This document shows positions 38,401 through 44,400 of a stretch of DNA of 64,000 bases, piece after piece. The stretch spans positions 62,001 through 126,000 of the forward strand of contig JAPVLO010001009.1 of assembly GCA_027257055.1 (NCBI GenBank), written 5' to 3'. The notes below the pieces were generated by a model. It was not told the DNA's origin and made no database searches. It saw only the letters and a list, made by a program, of their open reading frames with translations. This DNA is from Cephalopachus bancanus. Taxonomy: Eukaryota > Chordata > Mammalia > Primates > Tarsiidae. Each line of letters starts with the position of its first letter. The first letter of the stretch is position 1. Made by a program: the position numbers and the translations under genes.

Positions 38401-41400
38401 TAGCAGCAACCACAGGAATGCGCCACCACACCTAATTTTTTGATTTATTGTAGAGATGAGGTCTTGCCAAGTTGCCCGGGCTGGTCTCAAGTCCCTGGGC
38501 TCAGGCTATCCTCTTACCTCCACCTCCCAAAGTGCTGGGATTACAGGCGTGAACCATTATGCCTGGTGACTTCAATATTTCTAGTCAGAGCAAAGTATGG
38601 TACACGTTGTCCAAGAGCCAAATAACCTTTAAAGTCATATAAGACATCTTACTAAACTGAAGCAATTGGCTTTTGTCAAAGCATCAGACGACAACAGATA
38701 CTTGATTAAACTAAGTGCACTTAGCACTTATTAATATGGATATATGAAATAATTTCTGAAGGCATTTCAGAACTTTTAGATGGGACTATATGTCCTTGAG
38801 ATATGAAAGAGGGAGTAGATAATAACTAATTGGTCTGGCTGAAGTCTTGTTTGGTGACTGCTCACAAATATGCCCACAATCAACAAATACACTTACCTTC
38901 TTTAAAGCATCTTGTATAACACCAGACTTCTCCTTTAACAGATCTACAATACAAAGAGCCTCATCTTCGGAAAACATCATGGTCTTCAAGGACAGAAGAA
39001 AATCTTTAAATTTCACTTCAGCATTTTCTTAATCAGAAAAAAAAAGAAGTTGGTATTTAAAAGGCTCAAGTAATAACTTCAGCAAAAGTAAGCATCAAGA
39101 ATTTGTGTTCCAGAAAGTCATTAACCAAAAGAAAACAGACATACACTTCAGGTCAAATAAAAATAAATGCTTCAGTTAAGAAGGGAAAACATGTTTACCA
39201 TCTACAGTATGGAATAATTTCATTAACAAAAAGTTAGCTCAAACTGCAGAATACTAAAATGTCAATATATCCTCACTTATTTAAAAAATCATTTGTCTAG
39301 TATTTGCTAATATCTGCACTTAAATATCTTCACAATATTTTCTTTTAACTTTAATAATCCTTGCACAATGACAACCAACCGTGGGGGACGGGGGGAACTT
39401 TAATAATCCTGAGAGAGATAAATAAGCCAAACGCCACAGATGAGAAAATAAGCTCTAAGATAATTATAAAAAGGAAACCGATTCTATATAAGATCAAATG
39501 TATACAAGCAATCCTGACATTTGAAAAATCCATGCATCAAGCTCCTCATTCACCCACCCCAATTCTCCCAGGGCTCTCATTTTAGGAACCAACTTGCTCT
39601 TTCTTGATGGAAGTGCCACCCATCAGACCCAAAGAAGCCTAGGGCTTTTAAAATACTCCAGCTATGTTAAAGTTTTAAAAGGCAGTTAGTTGTGTACATA
39701 TATGCAGGGAGGGAGTGGGTGGGAACTCTGTACTTTCCACTCAATTTTGCTATGAACCTCAAATTGCTCTAAAAATATTCTATTTAAAAAAAGGCAGTAG
39801 TGAATTAGCAAGGAAACTTCACAGGAGGTAGTAGTAGTTGGGAAAAGATCACCAGATAGCAAGATAGCTACAGGACCTTTAGCAAGTCAAATTCAAGTGT
39901 CCAGATCTACAAAACTGAGGTTGGACTAGGAGACACCAGTTAGACTTTTGCTACAAGGATTCTATTAATCTTTTGCAATGCTTTGTTTCTACAAGAAAAT
40001 GAAATCCATCAGAATTCAAAAATGTGCTTTTACAATACAACAGATTGTAACATTCTGCATATTACCTTTGTCAGTTTCAGTTTTTAGTTTTTTAGTCCCA
40101 GATTTCTGGATCCCTTCCACTTGGTCAGGTTTAATCAAATCAGTAACCTCTCTCTTATCCACCACAGGATTTGAGTCAGCATTATCCATCAAAGGAATAT
40201 AAGTGGTTGCATGAATGAGGGGTTCGTCTACCAAGGCTGCAATTTAAGTTAAAAAAAAAATCATAATTGCTCTGAATTTTCAAAAACACAGTAATTAAAC
40301 AACATGCAAGCACACTTAAATGATAAATGCAGTTATTTTAAAATCTCTAGTGCTAGCTGAAATTGGTTTTAAATTCCTATTTCACCATTTGACAAGTCAA
40401 AACACTCTTCTAATTGAGCAGTACCAGTTTGGTAGTCTTATTTTACAGTAAATCACTTAAGACATCTAAAAATGTATAGCACATCTCCTCGAACGGCAGC
40501 TAAAAACTTCTTATACATCCTTAGTTCTCATTTAATTTTTGTTCTAATGTAAGAATCCATTCCATTTTAGTGTTCAAGAAGAATTATTAATTTGTATTTA
40601 TATTGGTACCTTACTGAATTCTTATTGCAGCCGTGCATTTACTAAGCATAAAAATCACAGGCAATGTTCCTTGCAGACAGCTTCTCGTTTGCAATAGCCG
40701 TGCCTCTAATGTCAATGGCGCATCTACTACACTTGCTAAAACTTCAGAATAACATTAAAAGTGGAGGAAGGAAGCCTCCTTATTTTGTTCCTAACTTTAA
40801 TGGGAAGAACTCAAAGGGTTTGAACATTAAGCCTGGTGTCTGTTGGTATAAGAGATATCAACTTCCATATCCAGACTGAAATCTCTTTCTATTCCTACCT
40901 TTTAGAAAGAACTCCTATGCATATACAGTTCTCTTCTTTAAAATTGGTAATAGACATTTAATTTTACCAAATATATTCAGATATTTCTCTCAAACCTGAT
41001 TGATGCCATAACTTTTTTTTTTTTTTTTTTTTTTTGGAATTGGAGTCTCACTCTGTCGCCCCAGGCTGGAGTGCAGTGGCACGCTCACAGCCACTCCAGC
41101 ATCAACCTGCTGGGCTCAGGCGATCCTTCCACCTCAGGCTTCCAAGTAGCCAAAACTCCACGCCTGGTTAATTTTTTATTTATTGTAGAGATGAGGTCTC
41201 ATCAAGTTGCCTGGGCTGGTCTCAAACCTGCAGACTCAGGCATTCTACTCGCCTCGGCCTCCCAAAGTCCTGGGATTACAGGTTGAGCCCCCGAGTTCGG
41301 TCTGAAGTCATAATTTTATTGTAAGTAACAGAATTTCATCTTTTCCCTTTCCAAGTTTACTATTTTCTAGCACCAGTTAATACCACAGCCCATATTATTT

Positions 41401-44400
41401 GGAAATTACTACTGTGTGCGATCTACACTAATTTCTTTTTTTTTTTCTTTTTGAGTTGGAGTCTCACTCTGTTACCCAGACTGGAGTGCAGTGGCCACTC
41501 CCGACCACTGCAGCCTCGACCTGCTGGGCTCCGGCAATCCTTCCACCTCAGTCTTCCAAGTAGCTGGAACTACAGACGTGCGCTACCACGCCCAGCTAAT
41601 TTTTGATTTTATTGTAGAGATGAGTTCTCACCAAGTTGCCCAGGCGGGTCTCGAACCCGCGGGCTCAGACAATCCACTCACCTCAGCCTCCCAAAGTGCT
41701 GGGATTACAGGCTGAACCACCGAGCCTGGCTTACACTAATTTCATAGCGAAGCTTTTCTTGGAAAATTCTGAGCATATAAGATTGCCCCATCACTTTTAA
41801 TTGGATGCATACCATATACACATGCAAATTTTATTTAGTAAATAACTGGGAATGTGGGGTAATGTCAGATTTAGATATTGTCCTCAAGCATAATTTTTAA
41901 GTCATATTAAAAAGTACAAATATTTCAGAAACATTTTTCTTCTAGAGTTTGTATACTATTTACGTTTTTTTTCAAAACTGAGGTAAGAAAGAATATTTAC
42001 AAATGCTTTGCCCTTTTTATATATATATATTTTTTCTGAGTTGGAGTCTCACTCTGTCACCCAGACTGGAGTGCAGTGGCCGCTCCCGGCCACCGCAGCC
42101 TCGACACGCTGGGCTCCGGCGATCCTTCCGCCTCAGCCTTCCAAGTAGCCGGAATTACAGGCATGTGCTACCACGCACGGCTGATTTTTTGATTGACTGT
42201 AAAGATGAGGTCTCGCTGCCCGGGCGGGTCTCGAACCTGCGGGCTCAGGCAATCCACTCACCTCAGCCTCCCAAAGGCACAGGACTACAGGCTGAGCCAC
42301 CAAGCCCGGCTCCTTTTTATATTTCAAATAAACTTTTTCATCTCAAACTTATATTCTATCTGTAAAGCATTACACAGCCACAAGGCTAAAGATAATTTTA
42401 GACCTGCATTAGTATTATAGTTGTTGTAAGTACAGATTAAAGTGGAAACTAAAGAGCATGTGAGATCTCTTCCCGTGTACATCTCCAGAATTAGCATTTA
42501 TAAAATGCATATCTCACCGTTTTCTGTCTTTTGCTTCTTTGATGAAACTTTCTTCTTTCCTGATCCAATTTCTTGTTTAGTCTCTTGATGGAGGGGTAAT
42601 GCTTCCTGCTTTTTTGAAGATGCCATGAGAGTCTCCACCTTTTTATCTTGGTCATCTTTATAAAACATCAATGAAAAAAAATCATCACAGCAAACAATAA
42701 ACACACCAGAGAAGATGCAATTACGATTATGATTATGATTATTATTATTGAGTTGGAATCTCACTCTATTGCCTAGGCTGGAGGGCAGTGGCACACTTAC
42801 AGTCACCACAGCCTCAGCCTGCTGGGCTCAGGCAATCCTTCCACCTCAGCCTTCCAAGCAGCTAGAACTACAGGCATGCGTCACCATGCCTGGCTAATTA
42901 TTTTTTTTAATTTATTGTAGCGATGAGATCTCACCAAGTTGCCCAGGCTGGTCTTGAACCTGTGGGCTCAGGCTATCCTCTCACCTTGACCTCCCCACAT
43001 GCTGGGATAGTAGGCGTGAGCCACCGCACCCGGTCAGAAGATGGGATTATTAATGAGTAATTCACATAATGCTTACCACTAAAAATTTAAAGCCTGATGC
43101 ATACTCTCTCACCCATACCTTATCATTCTGGCTTTCTTCCTCTACCACACCAGCTCTTCCATGTACTTACTCCTTCTTTCCTGTTCCTTAAATATTCCCA
43201 ACCCTACTCAGCCTACAGGCATTAACAAGTCTCTACCACCTGAAAAAAGAAAACTTCCCCACACCACGGTAATTCCCAGCATCTCACACCCATTTCCTTC
43301 TATACTGACAGAAGAATACTTTGTTCCTTTTCTATCACCAATCATTCTCAGTTAATTGTAACCTGATTTTTATCTCTTCCATTCCATGAAAGAATTAACT
43401 CAGGTCCACAGTGTCCCAAATGTCATATTCTACAAATAATACCTGTTTGCCCCTTATTTAACTATACTCTTCAGCGTTTTATACTGTTGGTCTCTACCTC
43501 TTTTTTAAACTTCTCTCTTCTCCATTACGCTAAGTAAAATATGCCAAAGAAGGACAAATATTGTATGATTCCACTTAAATAAAGTTCCTAGCGTAGCCAA
43601 ACTCATAAAGACAGAAAGTAGAATGGCAATTGCCAGAGGCTAGGGGAGAAGAAAACGGAGAATTAGTGTGTAACAGTACTAGTTTGAGTTGGGAGAAGAT
43701 TAAAGAGCTCTGGACAAAGCTAGTGATGATGATTATACAGGAATGTAAATGTATTTACCACTACAGAACTGGACACTTAAAGATGATTAAAGTAGTAAAT
43801 TTCATGTAATATGTAACTTACCACAATAAAAAAATAAAATAAAAAATTATCTCCAGCCAGGTTCAGTGGCTCAGCCTGTAATCCCGCGCCTTTGGGAGGC
43901 TGAGGTGAGTGGACTGCCTGAGCCCGCGGGTTCGAGACCCGCCTGGGCAGCGAGACCTCAGCTCTACAATAAATCAAAAAATCAGCTGGGCGTGGTAGCG
44001 CATGCCTGTAATTCCAGCTACTTGGAAGGCTGAGGCAGAAGGATCGCCGAAGCCCGGCAGGTCGAGGCTGTGGTTGCCGGGAACGGCCACTGCACTCCAG
44101 TCTGGGCGACAGAGTGAGACTCCAACTCAAAAAAAAAAAAAAAAAAAATTATCTCCTATCAGCGCCCATGATAATTCTCTCCTTGGAATATTCCTTTGCT
44201 ATCTCCTTTGCAAACTGCTTTTATTGAATACTGGTACTTCTCAGGGTTGTATTTTCAATGTAAGCACTTCTTGAATGATCTATCTACCCCCACACAACTT
44301 CTACCTTCATGCTTGGCTTCTGAATCTCTGTGCTAACCTTATTTCTCTGTGCTCACATACTTACTGCATCCTGAGCTGCGCTCTATGCAGATGGTTCCAC

